DNA of 64,000 nt from Candidatus Methylomirabilota bacterium (GTDB taxonomy: Bacteria; Methylomirabilota; Methylomirabilia; Rokubacteriales; CSP1-6). The stretch lies in contig DASYUQ010000116.1 in NCBI GenBank assembly GCA_036001065.1, positions 1 through 64,000 of the forward strand, given 5' to 3'. The notes below the pieces were generated by a model, which did no database searches, had not been told where the DNA came from, and was given only the letters and a program-made list of their open reading frames with translations. Both the position numbers and the translations under genes were made by a program. Below, piece after piece: positions 34,765 to 44,162 of this stretch (positions are counted from its first letter, which is position 1; each line of letters begins with the position of its first letter).

Positions 34765-34998
34765 ATGCCGTTCGAGATCGTCGGCGAGATCACCGAGATC
34801 GAGACGATCGCGGCAGGCCGACGCATCCGCGATCTACCGCGGCTTCGCCGGCTGTATGGTCCGGGCCGTTGGCGGAAACTCAAGGGCGTTGCCCTTGTCC
34901 GACTGCGAAGCGGAACGATACGCAAAGCGGAGCTGCACTGGTATGAGGCGCATGGCATCGGCAAGAAAGAAATCAAGCGCAAGCGGTATCTCGACTAG
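34765..34998 (+). CDS. Conserved small hypothetical protein (cassette-like)
   Basis: A 77-residue basic protein: MPFEIVGEITEIETIAAGRR..., then GRWRKLKGVALVRLRSGTI and a final ELHWYEAHGIGKKEIKRKRYL. I recognise the pattern FEI-GEI-EIE-IA-G and ELHWYEAHGIG as one that recurs in unlinked bacteria without known function. Probably a mobile cassette gene: it lies between attC-like sites and is surrounded by non-coding DNA. Confidence 0.7.
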   Translation: MPFEIVGEITEIETIAAGRRIRDLPRLRRLYGPGRWRKLKGVALVRLRSGTIRKAELHWYEAHGIGKKEIKRKRYLD

Positions 34999-35035
34999 AC
35001 GCGGCAGAGCGTCCCACGATTTCCCTGCCCGTTTC

Positions 35036-35236
35036 GTGGTCTGCATAGATAACTCCGCGTATCCTGCTTCATTGGAGTTGCACAAGATCTATAGGGTTCT
35101 CGCTGACGAAGACGCGGCGCGAGAGGGTGACCTGCGGGTCATTGACGAAAGTGGAGAGGACTATCTTTACCCAGCAGACTGGTTTGCCCCGATCGATTTG
35201 CCACGTCGGGTAAAGACCTCGCTTCTTCGGCGATGA
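35036..35236 (+). CDS. Conserved small hypothetical protein (cassette-like)
   Basis: A 66-residue protein from a GTG start: VVCIDNSAYPASLELHKIYRV, then DLRVIDESGEDYLYPADWF and PIDLPRRVKTSLL. This small family (a VCVDN-YPASLE start and an IDESGEDYLYP core) recurs in mobile regions. The frame is open further upstream (ATG at 34952) but that part overlaps the 77-residue gene and does not look conserved. An attC-like site follows it by 17 bases, as in gene cassettes. Confidence 0.6.
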   Translation: MVCIDNSAYPASLELHKIYRVLADEDAAREGDLRVIDESGEDYLYPADWFAPIDLPRRVKTSLLRR

Positions 35237-35252
35237 AGCGCAGCTCGAGGCC

Positions 35253-35310
35253 GCATAACCTCGGCATCCAGCCGACGGCCTTCGGCCGCGGCTGATACCG
35301 GACGTTAGGG
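35253..35310 (+). other. attC-like recombination site
   Basis: gcataac (35253-35259) and gttaggg (35304-35310) enclose inner arms cggcatccag / ctgataccgg that pair except for one extra C, the extrahelical base of attC sites, and a central hairpin cggcc-ttc-ggccg. Total 58 bases, within the attC size range. It lies directly after the 66-residue gene. No integron integrase is seen in the window. Confidence 0.5.
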
Positions 35311-35311
35311 C

Positions 35312-35767
35312 GCAAGAAAGAAGGACGCCGATGGGTGCAGGCCCTGTTTGCACGACCTTGACGTCGTGACGCTCGATCCCGGATTAGGCGAGGCCCGCCT
35401 CTGGAACTTTGGCCGAAGGTGGTGCCTCGTGTCCCACTTCCCGGTGACGTAGAGATCCGGCTTGTTCAGCCGCTCGCGGAGAGCTCCGCGCACGATGATG
35501 CGCGATAAAGACCACCGGCCGCTCGACGGCCGGCTCTGACGGGCTCATCGGGTGCTGTGCCGCAAAAAATAACCCCGCCCGAGGCCTTTCGGCATGTCGA
35601 GCGGGGAGCAAGTACGCAGTCAGACTACCAGCGTGAGCCTGATTGTCAAAGTGCGGCGGCCACGGTGGGCGGCAGCCACATCGACAAACCCGTCGTACCG
35701 ACCACCGTTTCCCCGCGCGCCTCGTCCCGACCTCGCGCTTCCTCCGCGAGTCAGTTCCCGCTTTCTC
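35312..35767. other. Non-coding stretch inside the island
   Basis: No convincing gene on either strand. It contains a short perfect hairpin ccggccg-ctcga-cggccgg near 35515-35533. Open frames here are short, proline/serine/arginine-rich and unlike any family I know. Confidence 0.5.
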
Positions 35768-36486
35768 CTACCCCAAGAGCCGCCCTACCCCAAGAGCCGC
35801 CGCTCGCCGACCGAGTTTCTGCCCCTCGTTCCACTTCTCCAGGAACACGGTTTCGCCGAGCGTATCCCGTGTAGTGGCCATCACACGGTCATAGTGCGGC
35901 CGCTCGACCGGGGGCACGATCGCCCCGATCTGGTCCCGCAGCGCTTCCGACTCGCCCAACAGGACCGCCGCCAGGTCCAACCGGCCCTCAACCACCTCGG
36001 CCTTCGCCAATCCTTGCGTGCATCGGGCGATCCCGTCGGGATGCTCCATCTCACCCCACAAGGTCAGGGCCTCGCGGTAATGGCCCTTCGCGCCCTCGAC
36101 ATCCCTCCGAGCTCCAGCCAGATCCGCCAGGCTTTGCAGCGCCGCTGCAATCCCAGGCCGGGCGCCGATCTCGCGACAGACGGAGAGGCTCTCCTCGAGG
36201 AGCAACTGGGCCGCTGCAAAGCCACCCTCCAGTCGAGCGACGTCCCCGAGCCCGCGCAGGCTATCGACTAACCCGGTCCCGTGTCTGTTTTCGCGCCACA
36301 TCGGAATGGTCCGCTCGAACAATGATCTGGCCTCGGTCAGGTTCCCTTCCAGCCGGGCGACCTCACCCAACTGAGTGAGGGCACGGGCGATCATCCGCTT
36401 GTAATCCAACTCGCGCGCGAGGGCGAGGCTCTCGTCGTACGCGGCGCGCGCGGCCGCATAGTCTCCCGCCCCTTGAGCAGCCAGTC
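35768..36486 (-). pseudogene. TPR-domain fragment (C-terminal part of a large regulator)
   Basis: About 235 residues of tandem TPR repeats (GDYAAARAAYDESLALAREL, GNLTEARSLFERTIPMW, GGFAAAQLLLEESLSVCREI, RDVEGAKGHYREALTLWGEM) then a tail with VMATTRDTLGETVF and EKWNEGQ, which is common at the C-terminus of AAA/LuxR or cyclase-type regulators with TPR arrays. The 5' side runs straight into the broken MBL gene without a start, so the N-terminal ATPase and DNA-binding parts are missing. Confidence 0.65.
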
Positions 36487-37487
36487 CGACGCTGATAGCC
36501 GACCACCCTATGCTCGACGGTCTTGGCCACGATCTCATCGGGCGCCGGCGAGAGGTGGAAGCCTCCGACGATCGCATGGACCTTGTCGATCGCGGTCACC
36601 TTCTGGACATGGCGCACGGAGTTAATGACACCCGCGTGCCCGCACGAGGTGATGACGACCAGCCCGCGGTCCTTCACGTGGTAGGCGGTGGCGTGCTCGC
36701 CCCAGAACATGTCGGTCACCAGCTCGCCGGGCTTGGTCTCCACCTTCGTGGCCGCGAAGTGCGCCGGCGAGCACATCGAGTCCATCGGCCCTGCCATCAG
36801 ACGCGCGGCCGCTGGCGACTTCTCGAAGTCGATGGTCCGGAGGATCTGGCCCGAGGTGAAAGCCTGGCCCGCGACGACGGTCGGCTGCTTGGCAAGGACC
36901 ACGTTGATGCCGCGGCCTTCCAGCGCGCCGCGGTCGAGCTGTCCCTAGTCGATGGTGGCGCCGATGGGCGCCACGCTGACGCGATGGCAGAAGGTGTCCT
37001 CGCCGCCTGCGTACAGGGCCAGTCCGGGCTTGAGCTTGCCCTGCCGGGTGCGGGCGAGTTCGGTAAGCGCGCCATAGTGGTCGCGATGGCCGTGGCTGAT
37101 GACGAGGGCATCGGCCCGCGTGGGGTCCACGCCGAGCGCCCGATAGTTGTTGAAGAGCGTGAGGTCGGTCAGGCTGAAGTCCAGCAGGATCTCTCGCCGC
37201 TCCCCGCCGCGGAGCGAGTCGAGATGGTAGGCCAGACCGTGCTCAGACAGCAGCGCGTTGACCCTTCCTTGATACGGCGCCCGCTGGACCGTGATGGTGT
37301 CGAGCTTGCCGCCTTTGCTGAAGATGTCGTACACGTTGTCCACGACGTTCGTCATGACGAGACGATCGACCGTGGGCACGGAGACCGTCTGGGCCCCGGC
37401 CACGCCTGCGGACAGGCGGCGCATTCCGCCCAGCGCGAATACGCCGCTGGCCACCGCCCCGAGCTTGAGAACGTGTCGTCGCTCCAT
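36487..37487 (-). pseudogene. MBL-fold metallohydrolase, Tat-exported, broken by an amber codon and 3' truncation
   Basis: Starts MERRHVLKLGAVASG, a twin-arginine-like signal, behind an aaGGAGGgagcc site. The metal motif ISHGHRDHYGAL and later ITSCGHAGVINSV and IVGGFHLSPAPDE identify the family near dihydropteridine/ribofuranosyl-aminobenzene-phosphate synthase-like MBL proteins. An in-frame TAG at 36945-36947 interrupts it (GATID-stop-GQLDRGAL), with no frame change. The 3' end is cut after about DEIVAKTVEH at the junction with the TPR fragment. Confidence 0.75.
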
Positions 37488-37614
37488 GGGCTCCCTCCTT
37501 GGTTGCGGTAAGTCTGCAAGGCGCTGCTCACTGCCACCGGTCATCCGCCCTCCCTTCCGTGTGCGTCCCGGCCCCGCCCGATGGGACGCCGCGCACACCG
37601 TGTAACGCGAAGCC

Positions 37615-37631
37615 CGTTAGGGAATCGTCTG
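37615..37631 (+). repeat. 17-base inverted repeat, left end of the BTAD regulator segment
   Basis: cgttagggaatcgtctg; its exact reverse complement is at 41266-41282, 3.65 kb on. The two bracket the BTAD/AAA regulator gene and an inverted ATPase fragment. The gttaggg core also resembles the end of attC sites. Confidence 0.65.
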
Positions 37632-37720
37632 CAGTGCCGCGAGCGGCGGCGAGCGCCGGCTGGTGCCGCGACCTGCAAGGTGTTAAGGTCGGGCGGAATT
37701 TATCGGATGCCGGAGGCCAG

Positions 37721-40700
37721 ATGGGCGAGCTCACGCTCTCCCTGCTCGGGGGGTTCGAAGCCAGAATCGGGCCTGGACCGCCCGTCCCGGTCCCGACCAA
37801 GAAGGCGCAAGCCCTTCTCGCCTACCTGGCGCTCCCGCCCGGCCAATCGCATCCGCGGGACAAGCTCGCCGCTCTGCTCTGGGCTGACACACCACCCAGG
37901 ACCGCTCGCAACGCGCTACGCCAAACGCTCTTCGTGCTTCGGCGGGCTCTTGGCGGCATCCGGGGAGAGCTCTTCCAACTGATCGGCGACGCCATCACGC
38001 TGGCCCCGGATGCGGTTCAGACGGATGCGGCGGCGTTCGAGTGCGCCCTCAGCGAGGGAACGCCCGCCGCCCTCGAACGCGCGGTCGAGCTCTACCGCGG
38101 AGATTTATTGTCGGGGCTCGGCGTCGCCGAGCCGGGTTTCGAGGACTGGCTGATGACGGAGCGCAACCGGCTGCGCGAGCTGGCGCTCGAAGCTCTGGCG
38201 CGGCGGCTCGCTCATCAGCGCACGAGTGGCGCAGCCGCCCCCGCGGTGCAGACGGCCCTGCGGCTGCTGGCGCTCGATCCGCTGCAGGAGGCCGTGCACC
38301 GAACGCTGATGCGGCTCTATGGTCAGTTGGGGCGCCGAGACGCGGCGCTCCGGCAATACCAGGAGTGCGTGAAGGTGCTCCAGCACGAGCTGGGCGTCGA
38401 ACCCGAGCCGGAGACCAAGGCGCTCTACCAGGAGATTCTCCGGCAGCGCCCGAGCCAGGCGGCGGTGCCGCTTGCGATGGCAGCCAAGTCCGCCGATCCA
38501 CCGATCGTCGGACGCGGCGCCGAAGTGACTCGCCTCCACGAGGCGCTGGCTGCGGCGTGGGCCGGACAGGGTCAGGTCGTGGCGGTCCTCGGCGAGGCCG
38601 GGATCGGCAAGAGCCGGCTCCTGGCGGATCTCGCGGCCGAAGCTGAGGGGCGGGCCGGCCTGGTCCTGCTCGGCCGCGGGTACGAGAGCGAGCGCATCCT
38701 GCCGTTCGGACCTTGGGTCGGTGCCCTCCGGCAGGGCGGGGTTTTGATGGATGCACGATCGCTGGAGGGCCTCGACGGTGTCTGGCTCGCGGAGCTGGCC
38801 CGGTTGTTTCCCGAGCTCCTCACCGCGAATCTGCCGGCCGTGGCCGAGCCCGGAGATCCGCTGCGCCTGTTCGAGGCCCTCGCCCGATTGCTTCGGCATC
38901 TTGCCCTCCGGCGGCCGCTCGTCGTCATGCTGGAGGACGTTCACTGGGCGGACGACATGAGCCTTCGCTTCCTCGCCTTCCTTGGTCGCCGCCTCTACGA
39001 CGCGCCAGTCCTGGTAGCGGTGAGCGTTCGCGAAGAGGAGATGGGCGATCGCCCGATGCTCCGGGAGGGGCTCGATGAGTTGGCCGCCGAGGGGCGGCTG
39101 ACCCTGCTGGCGCTGCCCCGGCTCGGCCGCGACGATACGATGGCGCTCGTCCGGCTTCTCGGCCGAACGGGCAGCAGGACGGCCAGCGGACCGACACTGG
39201 CCGAGCACGTGTGGGAAACGAGCGCCGGCAATCCCTTCATCGTGGTCGAGACCATGCGAGCGGTCGCGGAGGGAGCGATCGTGGGGGCTCCGGCCGGCCT
39301 GCCGTTCCCGACTCGCGTGCGCGACATGATCGCGCGCCGCCTCGACCGCCTCAGCCCGCGCGGCCGCCAACTCGCGGGCGTCGCCGCCGTCATCGGGCGG
39401 GAATTCGAGTTCGTGCTCCTGCAGCGGACGGCCGGCCTCGCCGAGCATGACACGGCCGAGGGCGTCGAGGAACTCGTCCGGCGGCGCGTGCTGCACGCCA
39501 CGGGTGAGCGTTTCGATTTCACCCACGACCGGATTCGAGAAGTGACCTACCTCGCACTCCTGCCGGCGCATCGCCGCGCACTGCATGGCGCGATCGTGGA
39601 GGCCGTCGAGCAGCTCTTCTTCGACCGTCTCGGCGATCACGTGGAGATGGTCGCGTACCACTCGGAGTGCGGCGAAGTGTGGGACAAGGCCGCGCGCTAC
39701 CTGCGGGAAGCGGGGAGCAGAGCGGCGGCGCGCTTGGCCTACCTCGAAGCGCACGATCGCTTCGAGCGCGCGCTGGCGGCGCTCGATCGCCTGCCGGACG
39801 GGCGGGCGCGCACCGTGCTGGCCATCGACATCCACCTCGACATGGGCCCCGTCCTCGTCGCGCTCAAGAGCGCAGCCTCCAAGGAGGTGGAGGACTGCTA
39901 CGCGCGTGCGCGGGAGCTCTGCGAGCGGGTGAACGACCGCGGCCGACTGTTCCCGGCGCTCTGGGGACTGTGGTACGTGCAGAACTACCGGGGCAATCCC
40001 GAGCGCAGGCGCGAGATGGGCGAGCGCCTGCTCGAAGTGGCGCGCGAGAACGAGGACCGGGATCAACTTCTCGAAGCCCACCACTCGCTGTGGCGAACGC
40101 TCGTCGAGCGAGGCGAGTTCGCACGGGCGCTCACGCACCTCGAGCAAGGTTATGCCCTCTACCACCCGGCGAAGCACCGAGGCCACACGTTCCTCTACGG
40201 CAACCACGACCCCGGTGTCTGCTGCCGTATCATCGCGGCACGCCGGCTGTGGCTCATCGGCTGCCCCGATCAGGGTCTCGCGGCGACCGAGGACGCGGTA
40301 CGTCTCGCCCGACACGGTGCCCACTGGTACACGCTGGCGTTGGCGCTGTACAACGCCGCCGTTGTCCACTACTGGTGCGGAAACGAAGATGCGACGCTGG
40401 CGCGGACGGCCGAGGTGGTGGCGCTCAGCGACCAGCCCGACATCCTCACGTCCTTTACCGTTGGCTCTAAGCTGCTCACGTGCCTCCTGAGCGGCGCCGG
40501 CCCGAGTCTCACCGAGGTCCTCGAGGAGCTCGCCCGGCTGCAAACGAACCGAGGCGTCCTCGCGCACCGTGCGTTCTTCGCGTCGCTGGTGGCCGAGGCG
40601 TACGGCAGTGCCGGCCGGCCGGATCGGGGGCTCGAAGTCCTCGCCGACGCCCTGAAGACGGTCGAGGCCGGCGCCGAGCGCTACTACGAGTCCGCGCTCC

Positions 40701-40969
40701 ATCGGCTGCGGGGCGAGCTCCTCCTCGCCGTCGGCGCCGGGACAGAGGGCGCTGAGGCGTGCTTCCGCAGGGCCGTCGCCGCCGCCCAAGCCATCGGCGC
40801 GCGGTCGCTCGAGCTGCGCGCGGTGACGAGCCTGGCCCGGTGGCTCGTCGACCGCGGGGCCCCGGCCGAGGCGCGGGCGGCGCTGGCGCCCGTGCTCGGC
40901 GCGTTCACCGAGGGCCACGACACGCGTGATCTCCGGGCCGCCAGAACCCTGCTGGCCGAGATCGGCTGA
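37721..40969 (+). CDS. BTAD/SARP-type regulator with AAA ATPase and TPR region
   Basis: A 1082-residue signal-transduction ATPase. Residues ~1-95 form an OmpR-like winged-helix DNA-binding domain (LTLSLLGGFEARIG, then WADTPPRTARNALRQTLFVLR); ~100-245 a bacterial transcriptional activation (BTAD) TPR domain ending LGVEPEPETKALYQEIL; ~265-680 an AAA domain with Walker A GEAGIGKS (291-298) and Walker B VVMLEDVHWADD; ~690-1080 TPR repeats. The start at 37721 has a cGGAGG site five bases upstream. Lies between 17-base inverted repeats. Its target is not evident. Confidence 0.88.
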   Translation: MGELTLSLLGGFEARIGPGPPVPVPTKKAQALLAYLALPPGQSHPRDKLAALLWADTPPRTARNALRQTLFVLRRALGGIRGELFQLIGDAITLAPDAVQTDAAAFECALSEGTPAALERAVELYRGDLLSGLGVAEPGFEDWLMTERNRLRELALEALARRLAHQRTSGAAAPAVQTALRLLALDPLQEAVHRTLMRLYGQLGRRDAALRQYQECVKVLQHELGVEPEPETKALYQEILRQRPSQAAVPLAMAAKSADPPIVGRGAEVTRLHEALAAAWAGQGQVVAVLGEAGIGKSRLLADLAAEAEGRAGLVLLGRGYESERILPFGPWVGALRQGGVLMDARSLEGLDGVWLAELARLFPELLTANLPAVAEPGDPLRLFEALARLLRHLALRRPLVVMLEDVHWADDMSLRFLAFLGRRLYDAPVLVAVSVREEEMGDRPMLREGLDELAAEGRLTLLALPRLGRDDTMALVRLLGRTGSRTASGPTLAEHVWETSAGNPFIVVETMRAVAEGAIVGAPAGLPFPTRVRDMIARRLDRLSPRGRQLAGVAAVIGREFEFVLLQRTAGLAEHDTAEGVEELVRRRVLHATGERFDFTHDRIREVTYLALLPAHRRALHGAIVEAVEQLFFDRLGDHVEMVAYHSECGEVWDKAARYLREAGSRAAARLAYLEAHDRFERALAALDRLPDGRARTVLAIDIHLDMGPVLVALKSAASKEVEDCYARARELCERVNDRGRLFPALWGLWYVQNYRGNPERRREMGERLLEVARENEDRDQLLEAHHSLWRTLVERGEFARALTHLEQGYALYHPAKHRGHTFLYGNHDPGVCCRIIAARRLWLIGCPDQGLAATEDAVRLARHGAHWYTLALALYNAAVVHYWCGNEDATLARTAEVVALSDQPDILTSFTVGSKLLTCLLSGAGPSLTEVLEELARLQTNRGVLAHRAFFASLVAEAYGSAGRPDRGLEVLADALKTVEAGAERYYESALHRLRGELLLAVGAGTEGAEACFRRAVAAAQAIGARSLELRAVTSLARWLVDRGAPAEARAALAPVLGAFTEGHDTRDLRAARTLLAEIG

Positions 40970-40975
40970 ACTGCG

Positions 40976-41146
40976 GAACTGCTCGGCGTCGATCCACGGC
41001 CCGAAGGGCAGGATCTGTTGGCTCTCGTAAGCGCAGCCGAAGACGCCGCGCTCCCCGGCCTCCCTCGCGAGTTGCGCCAGTAGCCCGCTCTTCGACCCCG
41101 GCTTCGCTGAGACCGCGACGACAATGCCGGCCCCTGTCCGGCCTGG
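40976..41146 (-). pseudogene. Fragment of a related AAA regulator (inverted)
   Basis: About 57 codons on the minus strand read GRTGAGIVVAVSAKPGSKSG, then LLAQLAREAGERGVFGCAYE and SQQILPFGPWIDAE. This parallels the Walker A region of the neighbouring regulator (GQVVAVLGEAGIGKSRLLADLA ... GYESERILPFGPW), but the P-loop is degenerate and there is no start or continuation. It is a remnant of a paralogue, just inside the right inverted repeat. Confidence 0.55.
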
Positions 41147-41265
41147 CCGAGGGCCTCGCGCGGGCGACTTCGGCATCTCGACCGGCGAGCGGCGCGGCCC
41201 ATGGCCCCCAAGGGTGCGGCAACTTACGCGATTCTCTGCCACGCGGCCGGACGCTAACGCCACCA

Positions 41266-41282
41266 CAGACGATTCCCTAACG
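41266..41282 (-). repeat. 17-base inverted repeat, right end of the BTAD regulator segment
   Basis: cagacgattccctaacg, exact reverse complement of 37615-37631. Beyond the 17 bases the two arms share only scattered positions. Confidence 0.65.
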
Positions 41283-41316
41283 CCCGCGGGCGTACACGCA
41301 CGGGCAGGGAGGCGCC

Positions 41317-41520
41317 ATGGCCATCGCGGGTCGTGAGGGACAGCAGGCCGTCTTCATCGTGCGCTTGACCCGGCACCCGGCAGGTCAGGTCACCGGGGTG
41401 GTCGAGCGCGTACGGACCGGGGAGAAAGAGCGATTCGCGGCGGTCGAGGAGATCGGGCCGATCTTCGCCAAGATGCTGATTCGCGATCAGCCCGGCGAGT
41501 CGCCCGCCGGGTCCACGTAG
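41317..41520 (+). CDS. Small hypothetical protein
   Basis: A 67-residue protein: MAIAGREGQQAVFIVRLTRH, a central VVERVRTGEKERFAAVEEIG and IFAKMLIRDQ. A gGGAGGcgcc site precedes the ATG. This pattern (an RLTRHPxG-VTGVVERVRTGEKE beta-hairpin) recurs in proteobacterial and actinobacterial small proteins of unknown role. It is 18 bases before the secreted protein gene and may be cotranscribed. Confidence 0.6.
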   Translation: MAIAGREGQQAVFIVRLTRHPAGQVTGVVERVRTGEKERFAAVEEIGPIFAKMLIRDQPGESPAGST

Positions 41521-41538
41521 CGAAAGAAGGAGGAACCC

Positions 41539-44037
41539 ATGCAGGTCATCCGGGCCTCCGCTTCGGTCGTCGCGTCAGTTGTTCTCGTTGCGCTGATGGC
41601 CATACCAGCCAGCGCCTGGCACGGCTCCGGCAACATCACGGCCATCGCCGTCAACCCGCTGGTCCCGACGACTCTGTATGCGGGCTCGTTCGACCGTGGC
41701 GTGTTCAAGAGCACGGACGAGGGCGTGACCTGGAGCCCCACCGGGTTGACCAACGCCTCCCTCACTGCTCTGGCGATCGACCCTCAGAGCCCGAGCACGC
41801 TCTATGCGGGGACGCAGGATGGCGGGGTGTCCAAGAGTATCGACGAGGGTGCCAACTGGAGCGCCACCGGCCTGACGAACGGTTCAGTATCGGTCCTGGC
41901 GATCGACTCCGTGACTCCAACCACTCTCTATGCGGTACACAGCAACGGCCTGCTCAAGAGCACGGACGGCGGAGCGACCTGGAACGTCATCCTGGTCAAT
42001 GCGGACAATCGACCTGACGGTTACGTCTGGTATGTCGCGGCCCTGGCCGTCGATCCCCTGATCCCGAGCACGGTTTATGTGGGGACGGTTTATGCCGATT
42101 TCGTCACGGAATACAGCGAAATGTGGAAGAGCACGGATGGGGGTGCGTCATGGAGCGTTATATCAGAGCCGCTTCACCCGCTCGCCATTGAGCGTCGGAC
42201 CGATCCTCTGGCTCCGACCATCCTGTATGCGGAGGCCGTCTCCTACTCCAGTGGCTGTCACGGCGTGTTCAAAAGCTCGGACGGGGGTGTGAGCTGGACC
42301 GCCACTGGGCTAATCGACACTCCCGACGTCGGCGTTTGCGTCGCGGATCTGCAGATCGACCCCGTGAGTCCGGCCACCCTGTATGTAGCCTCCACGTACG
42401 CGGGGTTCTCGGGCGTATTCAAGAGCCTGGACGGAGGAGCGACCTGGAGCGCGGTCAATTCAGGGCTGACCGACACCCTTGTCACCTTCGGGCTGCCTCC
42501 CGTGGTGAGCGCCATCGCGATCGACCCCGTGACGGCGACAATCCTCTACGCGGCGACTGCCGCCGGCGTGTTCAAGAGCACGAATGGCGGCGCGAGCTGG
42601 AGCCCCACCGGCCTCTTCCAACACTCCCCTCTCGTCTCCGTCAGCCTCGGTCCCACGAGTGTGACCGGGGGAAGCGCGTCGACCGGAACAGTGAGCCTGC
42701 TCGCGCCGGCCCCGGATGGAGGCGCGGTGGTCACGCTCGCCAGCAGCAACACTGCGGTTGCCACGGTTCCTGCCACCGTGACGGTGCCGGCCGGGGCCCC
42801 GAGCTCGACTTTCACGATATCCACGAGCCCGGTGACTGCTAGCACCGGGGTGACGATCTCGGCTGCCTTCGATGACGCGACCAGATCCGCTGTGCTCGCC
42901 GTGTACGCGCCGATCGCGCCGCCGACTCTCCTATACATCTTTCTCCCTATCGCGACCGGGGGGACCCCCTCGACTGGACTGATGTACCTGAGTGCGCCGG
43001 CCCCGGCAGGCGGCGCGGCGGTCGAGCTCTCCAGCAGCAACCCTGCGATTGCCACGGTCCCTGCGAGCGTGACAGTCCCGGCCGGGACCACGTACGCGTA
43101 TTTCACAATCTCCACGATTTCGGTCGCTGCTCCTACCTCAGTGACGATCTCAGGGGCGTACGGTGGCGTCACCAAGTCCGCCGAGCTCACTGTGACCCCA
43201 CCCAGTCTCTCCTCTCTGAGCCTTAATCCCACCAGCGTGCCCGGGGGAACTCCTTCGACCGGTACGGTGACCCTGAATGCGGCGGCGCCGGAAGGTGGCG
43301 TGACGGTCATGCTCCGCAGCTATAGCACTGTTGCCACGGTTCCGGCCGGCGTGACCGTACCAGCGGGGGCCACGAGCGCAAGTTTCACGGTATCAACCAG
43401 CCCGGTGTACGCTGCCCCGATCGGCTTTGAGATCGCAGGAACCTACGGCGGCCTTACCGCGTCCGCCCGACTGACCGTGACTCCAGCGATAACGGCGACT
43501 GTCTACTCCTTGAGTCTCAACGACGCGAGCGTGCCTGGCGGAGCGCCTTTGGTCGGAACGGTGACCCTGACCGCGGCTGCGCCTCCAGGCGGCGCGGTGG
43601 TCACGCTCTCCAGCAGCAACTCGGCGGTGGCAACGGTCCCTGCCAGCGTGACCGTAGCGGCCGGGGTCACGAGCGCAAGTTTCACAGGATCCACGGCTGC
43701 CTGCGTCTCGACGGTGGTAACGATCTCAGGGACCTACGAAGGTGTGACGAGGTCCGCCGGGCTGACTGTGAGCCCGCCAACGACGACGGACACCATCACC
43801 ATCCAGCAGGCCGACTATTTCGCCAACAAGCGGGAGCTCCGGGTCGCGGCGAAGAGCACGAGTTCGACCGCGACGCTCCGTGTGTTCGTGACGGCGACGG
43901 GAGATCCCATCGGCACATTGACGAAAGGGGGCGATGGCAGGTATAGCGGGCAGTTCACCTGGCCGGTGAACCCGCAGAACATCGAGGTCCGGAGCAGTTT
44001 CTGTGGGTCGGCGACGAAGGCAGTGACGCCGAAGTAG
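41539..44037 (+). CDS. Secreted beta-propeller (BNR-like) protein with four Ig-like repeats
   Basis: An 832-residue secreted protein. A signal peptide (ends near ASAWHG) is followed by ~340 residues of BNR/VPS10-type blades (repeats of LAIDPxSPSTLYAGT and GVFKSTDGGATWS), then four ~95-residue Ig-like repeats, each beginning LSLNPTSVPGG-TPSTGTVTL and containing VATVPASVTVPAG-TS-FT, and a short C-terminal beta domain. No catalytic motif. Probably an extracellular adhesion or surface protein. The repeats differ enough to exclude recent duplication. Confidence 0.8.
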   Translation: MQVIRASASVVASVVLVALMAIPASAWHGSGNITAIAVNPLVPTTLYAGSFDRGVFKSTDEGVTWSPTGLTNASLTALAIDPQSPSTLYAGTQDGGVSKSIDEGANWSATGLTNGSVSVLAIDSVTPTTLYAVHSNGLLKSTDGGATWNVILVNADNRPDGYVWYVAALAVDPLIPSTVYVGTVYADFVTEYSEMWKSTDGGASWSVISEPLHPLAIERRTDPLAPTILYAEAVSYSSGCHGVFKSSDGGVSWTATGLIDTPDVGVCVADLQIDPVSPATLYVASTYAGFSGVFKSLDGGATWSAVNSGLTDTLVTFGLPPVVSAIAIDPVTATILYAATAAGVFKSTNGGASWSPTGLFQHSPLVSVSLGPTSVTGGSASTGTVSLLAPAPDGGAVVTLASSNTAVATVPATVTVPAGAPSSTFTISTSPVTASTGVTISAAFDDATRSAVLAVYAPIAPPTLLYIFLPIATGGTPSTGLMYLSAPAPAGGAAVELSSSNPAIATVPASVTVPAGTTYAYFTISTISVAAPTSVTISGAYGGVTKSAELTVTPPSLSSLSLNPTSVPGGTPSTGTVTLNAAAPEGGVTVMLRSYSTVATVPAGVTVPAGATSASFTVSTSPVYAAPIGFEIAGTYGGLTASARLTVTPAITATVYSLSLNDASVPGGAPLVGTVTLTAAAPPGGAVVTLSSSNSAVATVPASVTVAAGVTSASFTGSTAACVSTVVTISGTYEGVTRSAGLTVSPPTTTDTITIQQADYFANKRELRVAAKSTSSTATLRVFVTATGDPIGTLTKGGDGRYSGQFTWPVNPQNIEVRSSFCGSATKAVTPK

Positions 44038-44162
44038 GGGCAAGGCAGGATTCGATCTTCCCCTTTGGGTCGCTGCTTCGGACCCGGTGGCGGTTCAGCG
44101 CCGCAATAGGAGCGTGGGAGAGCCGAGATCGGCCTACGGTCTCGGGGGAAAGGGGGGAATCG

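Noticed and set aside
35305-35493. Minus-strand 62-codon frame after the attC-like site
   Set aside because: No start signal and no recognisable family; overlaps the attC-like structure.
36945-36947. In-frame TAG read as pyrrolysine
   Set aside because: Neighbouring gene remnants show decay and the 3' end is lost, so a nonsense mutation is simpler; no reason to expect pyrrolysine here.
38105-41266. 1053-codon minus-strand open frame opposite the BTAD regulator
   Set aside because: Shadow of the real regulator except its first ~100 codons, where a short ATPase remnant is seen and reported separately.
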